Assembly (NCBI RefSeq): GCF_050003625.1
Contig: NC_134398.1
Span: 204,463,313-204,527,312 of the forward strand
Direction of reading: 5' to 3'
Source: Haematobia irritans
Taxonomy: Eukaryota > Arthropoda > Insecta > Diptera > Muscidae
DNA: 64,000 bases
The notes under the pieces were generated by a model, which did no database searches, was not told where the DNA came from, and saw only the letters and a list, made by a program, of their open reading frames with translations. The position numbers and the translations under genes were made by a program. Of this stretch, positions 23,013 through 35,130 are shown piece after piece (position 1 is the first letter of the stretch; each line of letters begins with the position of its first letter).

Positions 23013-25054
23013 GAATATCTTAAGGCTTTTCATGGCCAAAGAAAAATGATAGTAGTTCATTTTCGTGAACGTTTCCGTTTCATTTTGTTACCGTCCGCTC
23101 ACGATTTTCATTTCTCGAGCACTTGGAAAACGATCACCGGTCTCCTTGTGTTTCGAAGTATGACAAAAAAATATATATTTTTTTTTAAATTTTTAAATTA
23201 TTCTTGATTATTTACAGCAGAGCCTTTTTTTAATTTTTTCGCAAATACTTGTCAAACCTTTATAGGGGATTTTTATGAGGATTTTTAATTTAAATATTCG
23301 ATTTATGGGGACGAATACGTCCTAATTGGAGGACAAGAGCCAGAAATATACTTGCAACACTGATTTTATCCTACACATCAATTCTACGCTTCTTTGGTTT
23401 GGAATCAATGAGAAAATATTTAGAACCAAGTGCAGGTTTTTACTTTATTTTCATTGCCACTTTCTGGTTTTTAATACCATTTGGTCCAAATAAAATACAT
23501 TGCCATATTCCTTTTCACGCCTTAGAACCTAGTACTTTGAAATTTTTGTTGTTGTTTTATTTATTCAAAACCATAAACCATATACACGCACTTGTCCTTT
23601 GCCGAGAAAAAAACATACGCCAAAAACCTTATATAACGGATATAAACGGATTTTACCATTTTACGACTTTTGCCTATTCAAGTTATCTTTTGAAGAACAT
23701 CTGTTGCTCTTTACAAACTGTTTGTCTATGGGGTTTTTTTTTTTTTGTTTTATTAACCTCCCCATTAACTTTTGTTAGCTTTTCCGCCCAGTATTAGATT
23801 TAATTTGTCAAATGAAATTAATGTGAAAGAAAGTAATTTAATTACTGAGAGAATATCTCAACATTTGTTGTCCAATCGTCCATCTCCGCCCCCCAACCTA
23901 ATGGATCATATATCATTATGCAGGCCTGTTTGCAAATACCCATATGTTCGACCATCCATTCATACCCCCTCCCCCTACTCCTTGGTATATTTGTTTTTAG
24001 TATTTTTCTATGGATATCTTACATATCTATTGTCATTTTTTTGTTCACTACTGAAATGCCATCAATAGAGAGTTTAATTAGTTTTAGTTTAGGTTGCTAT
24101 ATTGTGAGTGTTGTTTTTTAATGCTATAAGTAGTTGTTGTAAATTCCTTCCTGTTTATTTTAGGCATTAATACCAGTAAGAGCATATATGAGTGATGGGT
24201 GCTGTTTATGTGGGTGTTAGTAGTATTAGTGTATGGGGAGAATGCATTGTTATTGTTGGATCTATTAGCTTTATTGCAGAGTAAGAGTGGTAATGTGTGT
24301 AGGTGTAAAAGAGACTAAATCAATTATGGTCAATATGTTAACATTGTTTGTGAGATATTGTAAATCGATATACAGTAGAGAGAACTTGTGAGAGGACAAA
24401 AAGACTATTCTCCATATCGAATGGAAATGAGAAATTGTGGAGAACTTTATATTATTTTAAATTTTCATTTTTGCCATTCATGCAAAATATTTAACTTGTT
24501 ATATCTAATATGATATTATCGAAAAACACAAATGACTTAATCCACTTAGATAATTTATCGACAATATTTATTTCTCTATTATGTAGGAGGGTACTTTAGT
24601 TTATCTTTCAATAGAATCTAACTATATCGATATCAATCATGGAACATAGGAACAAAATACATTCTACGAAAGATTTATTGGATTTTTACCATCGCAGTGT
24701 ATGTAAAGGCATTGTCTTATTTAGACTAAATTTACTATGAGAAACATTTTTTGCTGGTTTCATAAATTAATTACACTAATCGTGTACGGGAGAGGAGAAT
24801 AAATAATGAAGTTTAAACTTTGGAAATTTAACGCAAAATATTATGGCCTCGTTCTAATTTATTTTGCAGTTTGTTTATACATTTATATAAATTAAATATT
24901 TAAACAGTTGTTAAGCGGTCTATATTAACTTGAAACGAATACTATAGACGGGTTAAATGAAAAAAAACTGTTATATAAAATTATTATTTAGTTTTTCCTA
25001 TACGTCACAAAAACTTCACCAAGGCAAATATTAAAAAAAATATATATAAATTTA
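23013..25054. other. Long stretch with no recognised gene
   Basis: About 2 kb of apparently unique A/T-rich DNA between an array and a transposon. The longest frame (23399-23797) is hydrophobic and rich in Phe, Leu and Tyr, as expected from T-rich DNA, with no recognisable family, donor or acceptor arrangement. Not called as a gene. Confidence 0.4.
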
Positions 25055-25991
25055 TAAAGGGTGATTTGTTAAGAGCTTGATAACTTTTTTTTTTTTTTTA
25101 ACGCATAAAATTTGCAAAATCTCATCGGTTCTTTATTTGAAACGTTAGATTGGTCCATGACATTTACTTTATGAAGATAATTTCATTTAAATGTTGACCG
25201 CGGCTGCGTCTTAGGTGGTCCATTCGGAAAGTCCAATTTTGGACAACTTTTTCGAGCATTTCGGCCGGAATAGCCCGAATTTCTTCGGAAATGTTGTCTT
25301 CCAAAGCTGGAATAGTTGCTGGCTTATTTCTGTAGACTTTAGACTTGACGTAGCCCCACAAAAAATAGTCTAAAGGCGTCAAATCGCATGATCTTGGTGG
25401 CCAACTTACCGGTCCATTTCTTGAGATGAATTGTTCTCCGAAGTTTTCCCTCAAAATGGCCATAGAATCGCGAGCTGTGTGGCATGTAGCGCCATCTTGT
25501 TGAAACCACATGTCAACCAAGTTCAGTTCTTCCATTTTTGGCAACAAAAAGTTTGTTAGCATCGAACGATAGCGATCGCCATTCACCGTAACGTTGCGTC
25601 CAACAGCATCTTTGAAAAAATACGGTCCAATGATTCCACCAGCGTACAAACCACACCAAACAGTGCATTTTTCGGGATGCATGGGCAGTTCTTGAACGGC
25701 TTCTGGTTGATCTTCACTCCAAATGCGGCAATTTTGCTTATTTACGTAGCCATTCAACCAGAAATGAGCCTCATCGCTGAACAAAATTTGTCGATAAAAA
25801 AGCGGATTTTCTGCCAACTTTTCTAGGGCCCATTCACTGAAAATTCGACGTTGTGGCAGATCGTAAGTCTATTCATGATGAAATGTCAAAGCATACTGAG
25901 CATCTTTCTCTTTGACACCATGTCTGAAATCCCACGTGATCTGTCAAATACTAATGCATGAAAATCCTAACCTCAAAAGAATCACCCTTTA
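25055..25991 (-). mobile_element. DD41D Tc1/mariner deletion derivative, copy 2 (both ends)
   Basis: TA at 25055-25056 and 25990-25991 flanks inverted ends AAGGGTGAT...ATCACCCTT; the element is about 933 bp. It encodes only the C-terminal catalytic part of a transposase. Copy 1 has the same internal layout, so the missing N-terminal half was lost before the copies spread. Mobility would need an enzyme supplied by a full-length relative. Confidence 0.88.
25164..25817 (-). pseudogene. DD41D-type transposase, catalytic part only (copy 2)
   Basis: 217 residues are open. The first catalytic Asp is in FSDEAHFWLNG, the second in WFQQDGATCHTA, and the third in LTPLDYFLWGYVKS. I count 41 residues between the second and third Asp, which is the DD41D signature described for rosa-like elements of flies. 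Full transposases of this group are about 340 residues with N-terminal helix-turn-helix domains; these are absent, and upstream DNA up to the element end (about 170 nt) is too short to hold them. The start shown is an internal Met. The rest of the core looks undamaged. Confidence 0.85.
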
Positions 25992-26318
25992 CAACTTAAA
26001 TATTTTTCTTAAATTTTTCTACTAGTGTAAATTTAATTTTATCGGAGCATATTTTCACAATTTTTATAATTAAATAACAATAGTTTTTTCTTTTCATTAC
26101 AGGTAAATAATTAAACTTGACGTAAGTATTTATGACCCACGTGCTTATATTCTTTATAAGCTTAAAATTGAGTTCACGTAAAAAAAATAAATATAAAAAT
26201 TTTTTTGTTTTTTTTTTTTTTTAATTTTATATCTATATACGATTTTGTCAAAATTTTATTTCTATAAAAAATTTTGACAAAATGTAATTTTTGCAGCAAA
26301 TTTACCAAATTATTCGTC
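25992..26318. other. Non-coding spacer with a remnant of the 29-bp repeat
   Basis: About 330 bp. At 26226-26290 about two 29-bp units survive (GATTTTGTCAAAATTTTATT then CTATAAAAAATTTTGAC). The rest is A/T-rich with poly-T. Confidence 0.5.
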
Positions 26319-26390
26319 TACACAGAAAAAAATATCCCCAAAATATTTGCAATTAAAAAGTTAATTGAAGCTGAAAACTTTTTCGATGCT

Positions 26391-28004
26391 AACAAGTATA
26401 TACAGTTCGGCTGGGTCGAATCTTAAATACCCACCACCATGAATCAAATGTTATAGTTTCCTTAGAAAATTTCAGGGGGGAGTATCTGATGAAAGATATT
26501 CTCTCAAGCAGACCAGTACTAGATCAGATTCTGGATTTATAGGAATCATTTTTGTTTGAGTCTTAGAGGAATCATAAATATCTCGTATAAGTCTGCAAGA
26601 AAATTTTGAAATAACGCCTTGATTTGAAATCTTAAATCTGTAGATTTTTATCCCCATTATTTAAATGATTGCGAAAAGTAAAATCTGGAAATTTTACATT
26701 CAGTTTCAAGCAATTTTCATGATCATTGCGCCTTCCATACCCTCAAAACTAGGGTTTCTAAAATCCCAAAAATTAAAATCGACTATCGGTCTATATGAGG
26801 GCTATAGTAAAACATGGACCCATACTCAGTATTTACGACGCACTTCTTTATGGTCCTAAAATACCTCTAGATTTCTCATTTCAGACGAATTGGATAAAAA
26901 CTATGGATTCTAGAAGTCCAAGAAGTAAAATCAGGATATCGGTCTATATGGGGGCTCTATCAAAGCACGGACCCTTACACACCATTTTTGACACAAGTCT
27001 TTCTGGTCCCACAATACCTCCAGACTTCCAATTTCAGGCAAATTGGATAAAAACTATGAATTCTAGAAGCCCAAGAAGTAAAATCGGGAGATTGGTCTAT
27101 ATGGGGGCTCTATCAAAACATGGACAGATACTCACCATTTTCGACACACCTCTTTATGGTCCTAATGGGTCCTATGGGAGCCACCGTGGTGCTATGGTTA
27201 GCATGCCCGCCTTGCACACACAAGGTCGTGGGTTCGATTCCTGCTTCGACCGAACACCAAAAAGTTTTTCAGCGGTGGATTATCCCACCTCAGTAATGCT
27301 GGCGACATTTCTGAGTGTTTCAAAGCTTCTCTAAGTGGTTTCACTGCAATGTGGAACGCCGTTCGGACTCGGCTATAATAAGGTGGTCCCTTGTCATTCA
27401 GCTTAACATGGAATCGAGCAGCACTCAGTGATAAGAGAGAAGTTCATCACTTTGGTATCACAATGGACTGAATAGTCTATGTGAGCCTGATTCAAGGGAG
27501 CTGCCTAACCTATCCTATGGTCCTAAAATACATCTAGATTTCCAATTTCAGGCAAATTGGATAAATATTATGGATTCTAGAAGCCATGGACCTACACTCA
27601 CAGTTTTTGCAACATCTTTTTATGGTCCTAAACTACCTCTAGATTTCCAATTTCAGGCAAATTTAAAAAAAACTACGGTTTCTATAAGGCCAAGACCCAA
27701 ATTGGGAGGTCGGTTTTTTTATGGGGACTATATCAAAACCTGGATCGATATAGTTCGAGCTTGATCTGCCTGCAGACAAAATATGAGTTTGTGCAAAATT
27801 TCAGCGAGTTTGCTTCATTATTGAAGACTATAGCGTCATTACAACAAACAGACAGACGGACATGCTTATATCGTCTTAGAATTTCTCCCTGATCAAGAAT
27901 ATATATACTTAAGATAGTCTGAAATTTACATTTCGATGTGTTACAAATGGAATGACAAACTTATTATACCCCCATCACCATTCTATGGTGGTTGGTATAA
28001 AAAT
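26391..28004 (-). mobile_element. Helentron/DINE-like element, split by a SINE
   Basis: Read on the minus strand it begins TTTTATACCAACCACCATAG and ends at AGTTCGGCTGGGTCGAATC and TATATACTTGTT. The seed CCGTCTGTCTGTTTG lies near its start (minus strand of 27846-27862). The interior consists of units of about 150 bp marked by TCGGTCTATATGGGGGCT and TCTTTATGGTCCTAAAATAC. SINE copy 2 is inserted at 27178-27512. Frames inside follow the repeat units and are not genes. Confidence 0.62.
27178..27512 (+). mobile_element. tRNA-derived SINE, copy 2, with 8-bp target duplication
   Basis: The flanks TCCTATGG at 27170-27177 and 27513-27520 are identical. Box B GGTTCGATTCC is intact (27231-27241); box A reads TGGTGCTATGG, losing the conserved A. 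The 3' end is GCTGCCTAACCTA, which looks like the original tail of the family. Insertion is inside a Helentron-like element. Confidence 0.9.
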
Positions 28005-29098
28005 AATTGATACAATTAATTTTTTAATCAAACTAAAAACATTAAGTCAATTAGGTCAATGATTGATTTTTTTTAATTTTTAATTAAAAACGTAATTGAT
28101 ACAAATATTTTTTTAGTCAAACGAAAAACATTAAGTCAATTAGGTCAATGATTGAAATTTTTAATTAAAAATGAGTGAACATTTTCGAGGTTTTTATTAA
28201 TTATTATTCCAATTAAAAATTTGATAAAAAAATTTAATCGATGTCGATCGGAAACCTCAAGTAATTAATTAACTGATTTAATTAAAAACTTTACCTAAAT
28301 AATTAATTTAATATATTAAAGAACTGCTTGAGTTTTCCAATCGACATCAATTAAATTTTTGATTGAATCAATTAAAAAAATTATTGAAAATTTCCATTTA
28401 AATTTAATTTTTTAATCTAATATTTTTTATGCCCAATTAAATTGCTATGTGATTGATGCTATAATTTTCATGATTGATATTTCAATTAAAAAATTATTTG
28501 GATCAATTAATTTCGTGATTGAATCAGAAACATTTTCATTTTGCTCTTGAAACATTTTTGGGGTGATCATATTCCTTCTCTGGGTGTGTACGATTGAAAT
28601 GATGCGAGGAACCTCTTTTGTACCTATTCTTAGTTGAAGCGTGCTGGGTGCGATGGTGCTGAGTTCCGTTGAAATGTCCATGGTCTGCGGTTCAGCAATA
28701 TAATGGACTCTGCTCTCTCTGTATGTAGAAAAATATATCAAAATGTCTAACAGGTTGGCTGATAAGTCCCCGGTCTAACAAAGAAAAACACATTTTTTGT
28801 TCCCTTCAAGAGCGATACAACGATTATAACGACCTTCCAATTTTTTGATACCATTTTGGTAGTACTCCTTCGGTTTTGCCTCAAAATAGGCCTCAGTTTC
28901 CGCGATCACCTCTTCATTGCAGTCAAATTTTTTCCCTGCGAGCATCCTTTTGAGGTCTGAGAACAAGAAAAAGTCGCTGGGCCCAAATCTGGAGAATACG
29001 GTGGGTGGGGAAGCAATTCGAAGCCAAATTCATGAATTTTTGCCATCGTTCTCAATGACTTGTGGCACGGTGCGTTGTCTTGGTGGAACAACACTTTT

Positions 29099-29239
29099 TA
29101 TACCCTTCACCACTACTGTGGTACAGGGTATAATAAGTTTGTGCATTTGTATGTAACGCCAAGAAGGAGTAATCATAGACCAACCTTTTAGTATACGGAT
29201 CGGCTTAGAATTAAATTCTGAGTCGATTTAGCGATGTCC

Positions 29240-29325
<86 letters not shown>

Positions 29326-30369
29326 CTGTCTGTTGATGTATTTTTGTGTGCAAAGTACAGCTCGCAGTTTTAGTCCGATTGTCCTAAAATTTGGTATAGG
29401 GTTCTGTTTCGGCTCAAAGACGATCCCTATTGATTTTGGAAAAAATCGGTTCAGATTTAGATATAGCTGCCATATATATTTTTCACCGATCTGGTCATAA
29501 TTGGCGTGTATATCAACCGATCTTCCTCAAATTCCGTACATCCGAATATTTTATGAGTCTCGAAAAACTTGCAAAATATCAGCAAAATCGGTTCAGATTT
29601 AGATATAGCTCCCATATATAGCTTTCGCCCGATTTACACTCATTTGCCCACAGAGGCCAATTTTTTGCTCCGATTTAGTTGAAATTTTGCATAGGGAGTA
29701 GAATTAGCGTTGTAACTATGCGTGCCAAATTTGCTTAAAATCGGTTCAGATTTGGATATATCTCCCATATAAAGCTTTCGCCCGATTTACAATCATATGA
29801 CCACAGAGGCCAATTTTTAACTCCGATTTAGTTGAAATTTTGCACAGGGAGTAGAATTAGCATTGTTGCTATGCGTGCCAAATTTGGTTGAAATCGGTTC
29901 AGATTTAGATATAGCTCCCATATATATGTTTTTCTGATTTCGACAAAAATGGTAAAAATACCAACATTTTCCTTGTAAAATCGCCACTGCTTAGTCGAAA
30001 AGTTGTAAAAATGACTCTAATTTTCCTAAACTTCTAATACATATATATCGAGCCATAAATCATAAATAAACTTTTGCGAAGTTTCCTTAAAATTGCTTCA
30101 GATTTAAACGTTTCCCATATTTTTTTACTAACATTGTGTTCCACCCTAGTGCATTAGCCGACTTAAATTTTGAGTCTATAGATTTTGTAGAAGTCTATCA
30201 AATTCTTCCAGATCGAGTGATATTTAAATGTATGTATTTGGGACAAACCTTTATATATAGCCCCAAACACATTTGACGGATGTGATATGGTATCTAAAAT
30301 TTAGATCTACAAAGTGGTGCAGGGTATAATTTAGTCGGCCCCGCCCGACTTTAGACTTTCCCTACTGGT
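29099..30369 (+). mobile_element. Helentron/DINE-like element inside mariner copy C
   Basis: About 1.27 kb with clean junctions, since the mariner reads on across it. The 5' end TATACCCTTCACCAC can pair with GTGGTGCAGGGTATA near the 3' end (30312-30327), a sub-terminal inverted repeat. The 3' end has the hairpin AGTCGG-CCCCGC-CCGACT about 20 nt from the border. Inside are a (TCTG)n tract, and units of about 150 bp with ATCGGTTCAGATTTAGATAT. Exact junction bases are uncertain within a T run. Confidence 0.72.
29234..29333 (+). repeat. (TCTG)n microsatellite
   Basis: About 24 TCTG units with one CCG break, starting 0.13 kb inside the Helentron-like element. Other members have only short CCGTCTGTC-type seeds at the same relative place, so this one has expanded. 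A frame of repeated Ser-Val-Cys-Leu here is a by-product. Confidence 0.9.
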
Positions 30370-31281
30370 TTCTTCTTCATATGGGGCCGTTTTGCCGCGA
30401 TTTCGACCTTCAAACGATCCAATAACGCCATATAATAATCACTGTTGATGGGTTTTCCCTTCTCAAGATAATCGATAAAAATTATTCCATGCGCATCCCA
30501 AAAAACAGAGGCCATTACTTTGCCAGCGGAGTTTTGAGTCTTTCCATGCTTCGGAGACGGTTCACCGGTCGCTGTCCACTCAGCAGACTGTCGATTGGAC
30601 TCAGGAGTGTAGTGATGGAGCCATGTTTCATCCATTGTCACATATCGACGGAAAAACTCGGGTGTATTACGAATTAATAGCTGCAAACACCGCTCAGAAT
30701 CATCAACACGTTGTTTTTGGTAAAATGTGAGCTCGCGCGGCAACCATTTTGCACAGAGCTTCCGCATATCCAAATATTGATGAATGATATGACCAACACG
30801 TTCCTTTGACACCTTTAAGGCCTCTGCTATCTCGATCAACTTCATTTTACGGTCATTCAAAATCATTTTGTGGATTTTTTTGATGTTTTCGTCGGTAACC
30901 ACCTCTTTCGGGCGTCCACTGCGTTCACCGTCCTCTGTGCTCATTTCACCATGCTTGAATTTTGCATACCAATCAATTATTGTTGATTTCCCTGGGGCAC
31001 AATCCGGAAATTCATTATCAAGCCAAGTTTTTGCTTCCACCGTATTTTTTCCCTTCAGAAAATAGTATTTTATCAAAACACGAAATTCCTTTTTTTCCAT
31101 TTTTTTCACAATAACAAAAGTTGCTTCACAAAAGACGCTCTATCTCACAAACTAATTGACTTACAGACGTCAAATTTTTACACGAATCATTTGAAGGTTG
31201 GTACTATATAAAAATAATATGCATTTAATACTAGCGACGCCATCTATGTGTCAGACCGGGGACTTATCAACCAACCTGTTA

Positions 31282-31497
31282 TTGTTGATTTCCCTGGGGC
31301 AGAGTCCGGAAACTCATTATCAAGCCAAGTTTTTGCTTCCACCGTATTTTTTCCCTTCAGATAACAGTATTTGATCAAAACACAAAATTTCTTTTTTTCC
31401 ATTTTTTTCACAATACCAAAAGTTGCTTCACAAAAGACGCTCTATCTCACAAACTAATTGACTTACAGACGTCAAATTTTTACACGAATCATTTCAA
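31282..31497 (-). mobile_element. Himar1-like mariner fragment, copy D
   Basis: About 216 bp match the 5' part of the mariner (10680-10890 of copy A) from TTGTTGATTTCCCTGG to ACACGAATCATTT. The start codon is present (CCAT on the plus strand). It stops short of the inverted end. Its left limit is exactly the TA flanking copy C, and that TA lies within the coding sequence ATTATTGTTGATTT, so copy C appears to have inserted into copy D; the other half of D is not seen beyond 28748. Confidence 0.85.
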
Positions 31498-31735
31498 GAA
31501 CTGTTCTTAAAATTGTCTGCCTGTAGAATTTTTTTTTAGATTTTTTATTTCTGTTTTTTTTTTTTTTAATTTTTTAAAATTTTTTAATTGAAACAAAAAT
31601 CAGTCACAAAATTGAATAGTATCACTTAATTTTTCAATTGATACTATCATTTCTGTAATTGAAGACATTTCAATTAAAAAATTAATTGGGACAATTAATT
31701 TCGTGATTGAATTAGAAAAAAAATTGTGTGTGGGA
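31498..31735. mobile_element. Partial AATTAATT MITE
   Basis: It shares AATCAGTCACAAAATTGAAT, TTGATACTATCATTTCTG and ATTAATTTCGTGATTGAAT with the MITEs at 54713 and 26319, then ends TTGTGTGTGG. The left border runs into poly-T. Confidence 0.45.
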
Positions 31736-32716
31736 TGCAAATGTTTTTCCAAGTTTACACTTCATCCGAATCACAAATTGGGGATGCAAATTACCTTTTT
31801 CAAAAGTAGTTTTCTTAAGAAATCGAGTTTCGACGAGCACAAAAAAACACATTTTTTGTTTTAATGAAATTGAAATCTCAGTACTTTAATGACTTTTTTT
31901 TTTGAGGTAATAAACATCATTGAATCACATAAATATCAAAAAAAAGACATGAAATAACTTTTAAACAATTTATGTTTGTCAAAACATAGCAATCGAGATA
32001 CCTTAAGTGTTCCACTTCACTTCTACTGCTATTACCATGGCATTGATCTACTTCGCCGACGTGGTCTTTTGTTTCTACTCTATTCCATTACTCCACCTAT
32101 TGATATTGTTGTTCAATTTTGTCTTGTTTTTTTTTTTTGTTTTCTTGACATTATTTTTTTTATTAATTTCCCAATAAATTGTTGTACAGCTTTTTATCAT
32201 TTTTTTGTTGTATTTTTTTTTTCTTTTGATATCTCTATGGAAAAAATATGTTAAATTTACTTTTTAAGCTACACAATTTTTGTTGACATTTTCTACCGTC
32301 TACTCTCTGTGTTATCTGAATTCTGTTCGTTTTTGTTTTTTTACTTCCTTCAAGTCAGATATTCCATGGCATTGGATGTTTTCACTATGTTCCTCCCCTC
32401 GACACAATTGCCAAAACTACTAGAACATGAAAAACTCATTTCTCAAATAGTTTCTGCCACCAAAATTGGGAATGAAAAGCAGCACAGCGATAATAAATAA
32501 CAAATATTGGCGCACCAAAAAAAGTTTTTTTTTTTTAACAATCACTTCTGTTTAATTGATAGTTTGTAACAATTTTACATTTAAATTTTATTTAAAAATG
32601 CTAGATAATTAATTTGACATGTGTCCTTTATCGAATTGTAATTTAAATAATACCAAATTGTAGACACCATAGGGATACAAACGTCAAAAACTACTTTTTG
32701 ACTAAACTACATGTTG
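31736..32716. other. Unassigned stretch
   Basis: About 980 bp of T-rich apparently unique DNA. Open frames at 31976 and 32309 are hydrophobic products of T-rich sequence and have no recognisable motif. Confidence 0.4.
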
Positions 32717-33035
32717 GAGCCACCGTGGTGCAATGGTTAGCATGACCGCCATGCATACACAAGGTCGTGGGTTCGTTTCCTGCTTCGACCGAACACCAAA
32801 AAGTTTTTCAGCGGTGGAGTATCCCACCTCAGTAATGCTGGTGACATTTCAGAGGATTTCAAAGCTTCTCTAAGTGCTTTCACTGCAATGTGGAACGCCG
32901 TTCGGACTCGGCTATAAAAATTGTCATTGAGCTTAACATGGAATCGGGAAGCACTCAGTGATAATAGAGAAGTTCACCAATGTGGTATCACAATCGACTG
33001 AATAGTCTAAGTGAGCCTGATACATCGGACTACCA
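32717..33035 (+). mobile_element. tRNA-derived SINE, copy 3
   Basis: Box A TGGTGCAATGG is intact (32726-32736); box B is mutated to GGTTCGTTTCC (32770-32780). About 9 bases (GGAGGTCCC) are missing after CGGCTATAAAA. The 3' end is GAGCCTGATACATCGGACT. No convincing target duplication; a 29-bp array starts directly after it. Confidence 0.85.
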
Positions 33036-34315
33036 CCTAAAATTTTCTATAGAAATAAAATTTTGACAAAATTTTCTATAGAAATATAATTTTCAAAAAA
33101 TTTTCTATAGAGATATAATTTTCAAAAAATTTTCTATAGAAATAAAATTTTGACAAAATTTTCTATAGATATATAATTTTTAAAAAATTTTCTATAGAAA
33201 TATAATTTTCAAAACAAAAAAAATCGATAGAAATAAAATTTTGACAAAATTTTCTAAGTAAATAAAATTTTTGACAAAATTTTCTATAGAAATAAAATTT
33301 TGACAAAATTTTCTATAGAAATAAAATTTTTAACAAAATTTTCTATAGAAATAAAATTTTGACAAAATTTTCTATAGAAATAAAATTTTGGCAAAAATTT
33401 TATTTCTATAGAAATAAAATTTCGACAAAATTTTCTATAAAAATAAAATTTTGACAAAATTTTCTATAGAAATAAAATTTTGGCAAAAATTTTATTTCTG
33501 TAGAAATAAAATTTCGACAACATTTTCTATAGAAATAAAATTCTGACAAAATTTTATATAGAAATAAAATTTTGACAAAATTTTCTATAGAAATAAAATT
33601 TTGACAAAATTTTCTATAGATATATAATTTTCAAAAAAACTTCTATAGAAATATTATCTTCAAAAAAAATCTATAGAAATAAAATTTTGACAAAATTTTC
33701 TATAGAAATAAACTTTTGACAAAATTTTCTATACAAATAAAATTTTGACAACACTTTCTATAGGAATAAAATTTTAACAAAATTTTCTATAGAAATAAAA
33801 TTTTTGACAAAATTTTCTATAGAAATAAAATTTTGACAAAATTTTCTATAGACATAAAATTTTGACAAATTTTTCTGTAAAACTAAAATTTTGACAAAAT
33901 TTTCTATAGAAATAAAATTTTGAAAAAATTTTCTATAGAAATAACATTTTGACAAAATTTTCTATAAAAATAAAATTTTGACAAAATTTTCTATAGAAAT
34001 AAAATTTTTCTATAGAAATAAAACTTTGACAAAATTTTCTGCAGGAATAAAATCTTTACCAAATTTTCTGTAGAAATAAAATTTTGACAAAGTTTTCTAT
34101 AGAAATAAAATTTTGACAAAATTTTCTATAGAAATAAAATTTTGAGAAGATTTTGTATAGAAATAAAATTTTTCTATAGAAATAAAATTTTGACCAAATT
34201 TTCTGTAGAAATAAAATTTTGACAAAATTTTCTATAGAAATAAAATTTTGAAAAAAATTTCTATAGAAATAAAATTTTGACAACATTTCTATAGAAATAA
34301 AATATTGAGAAAACC
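33036..34315 (-). repeat. 29-bp tandem array, minus orientation
   Basis: About 44 units. A variant series with ATATAATTTTCAAAAAAT occurs at 33080-33210 and 33620-33660, and a fold-back pair of units (AAATTTTATTTCTATAGAAATAAAATTT-type junction) near 33390-33415 and 33490-33510, where orientation flips for half a unit. Confidence 0.9.
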
Positions 34316-34824
34316 ATCTAAAGAGGATAAATATTTGTTTGGTCGTTGTTCCCCCCAAAATTTTTTTAGTTAATTAAAATTTGCAATTTCAATTTGCTTT
34401 CAATTTTACCAATTTTCTAAAATGCTTATTTCAAATGTACAATATTTGTAATTTTTTAAAATCGTTTTATTTAAATGTGTTAGTAATTGTTTATGTATCT
34501 TTTGCAAAAGATAAACTTTCGTTTATGAAAAGCACAATACTCAGAATATCTGAATAACAAAACTGACGACTTTAAGATAGAAATAATATCTATTACCTCT
34601 ATTATTGTGTCTAGTTTTGTCATGTTTTTTTTTCGCATAGATAATACTTAGGTTTTTATTTCCTCCTTCCACAAGAAAAAATTGAAACTTGTTTATCCAT
34701 AATCATGAGTAATTAATCATATCTTGGTTATAATTAATTTCTACGTAAGATATCATAATAGAGTGCGACGTCATTTAAAGCCAACGAGAGTTATTGCGAT
34801 GGAACTGTTTTGGTTTAAAATTTA
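34316..34824. other. Unassigned stretch
   Basis: About 510 bp of A/T-rich sequence without recurring family or supported frame. Confidence 0.4.
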
Positions 34825-35130
34825 TACACGCAAAAAAAAATAATTCTTTCCTTCCAATCGAAATTTTAGACAAAGTTCGTTTCTCATTTGCTTTTTGTTG
34901 AAACGAAGCGTATTTGGAAGAAACGTATATACTTTTTGTGATAAACGTTTATTCTTTTCCAGGATGTAAAAACAATTTCATAAACTCAAAAAATTTTTTT
35001 TCTAGCTAATTGCATTTTCCCTCACATCTTTCTCACTTCCACGAAGTTTTTTAGTTCTTAGCAACTTTTTCTGTAATACAAACAATGTAGAAGAAATTAT
35101 ACGATTTTATAATTTTTTTAATCTTTTTTA

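Larger units (their letters stand above)
26319..28590. mobile_element. TA-flanked AATTAATT MITE, split by a Helentron-like element
   Basis: The left end TACACAGAAAAAAATATCCCC (TA at 26319) and the right end on the other strand TACACACCCAGAGAAGG (TA at 28589-28590) are homologous inverted termini. The interior is rich in AATTAAAA, TTAATTGA and GTCAATTAGGTCAATGATTG, the last duplicated near 28050 and 28136. It is interrupted at 26391-28004. No coding frame. Confidence 0.55.
28800..31100 (-). pseudogene. Himar1-like mariner transposase, interrupted (copy C)
   Basis: The true start is the ATG at 31098-31100 (protein MEKKEFRV...). The N-terminal part runs open to about 30371 through the first catalytic Asp (VTMDETWLHH), then the Helentron-like insertion breaks it after KRPHMKKK. 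The second Asp (FHQDNAPCHK) is intact at about 29080; a small deletion shifts the frame between SPDLGP and the SDFF region, and the last codons before the stop are lost. Copy C therefore keeps two catalytic Asp residues in sequence but no continuous frame. Confidence 0.92.
28750..31279 (-). mobile_element. Himar1-like mariner, copy C, split by a Helentron-like element
   Basis: Inverted ends ACAGGTTGGCTGATAAG (left) and their complement (right, with one change) are flanked by TA at 28748-28749 and 31280-31281. Without the insert at 29099-30369 the element is about 1.26 kb. This is the best preserved mariner here. Right after the right TA lies another mariner fragment (31282-31497). Confidence 0.93.

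Noticed and set aside
23399..23797. 132-residue hydrophobic frame
   Set aside because: Phe/Leu/Tyr-rich as expected in T-rich DNA; no motif, no splice structure, no codon bias that I can see.
29234..29500. Frame with a Ser-Val-Cys-Leu run
   Set aside because: Product of the (TCTG)n microsatellite inside a Helentron-like element.
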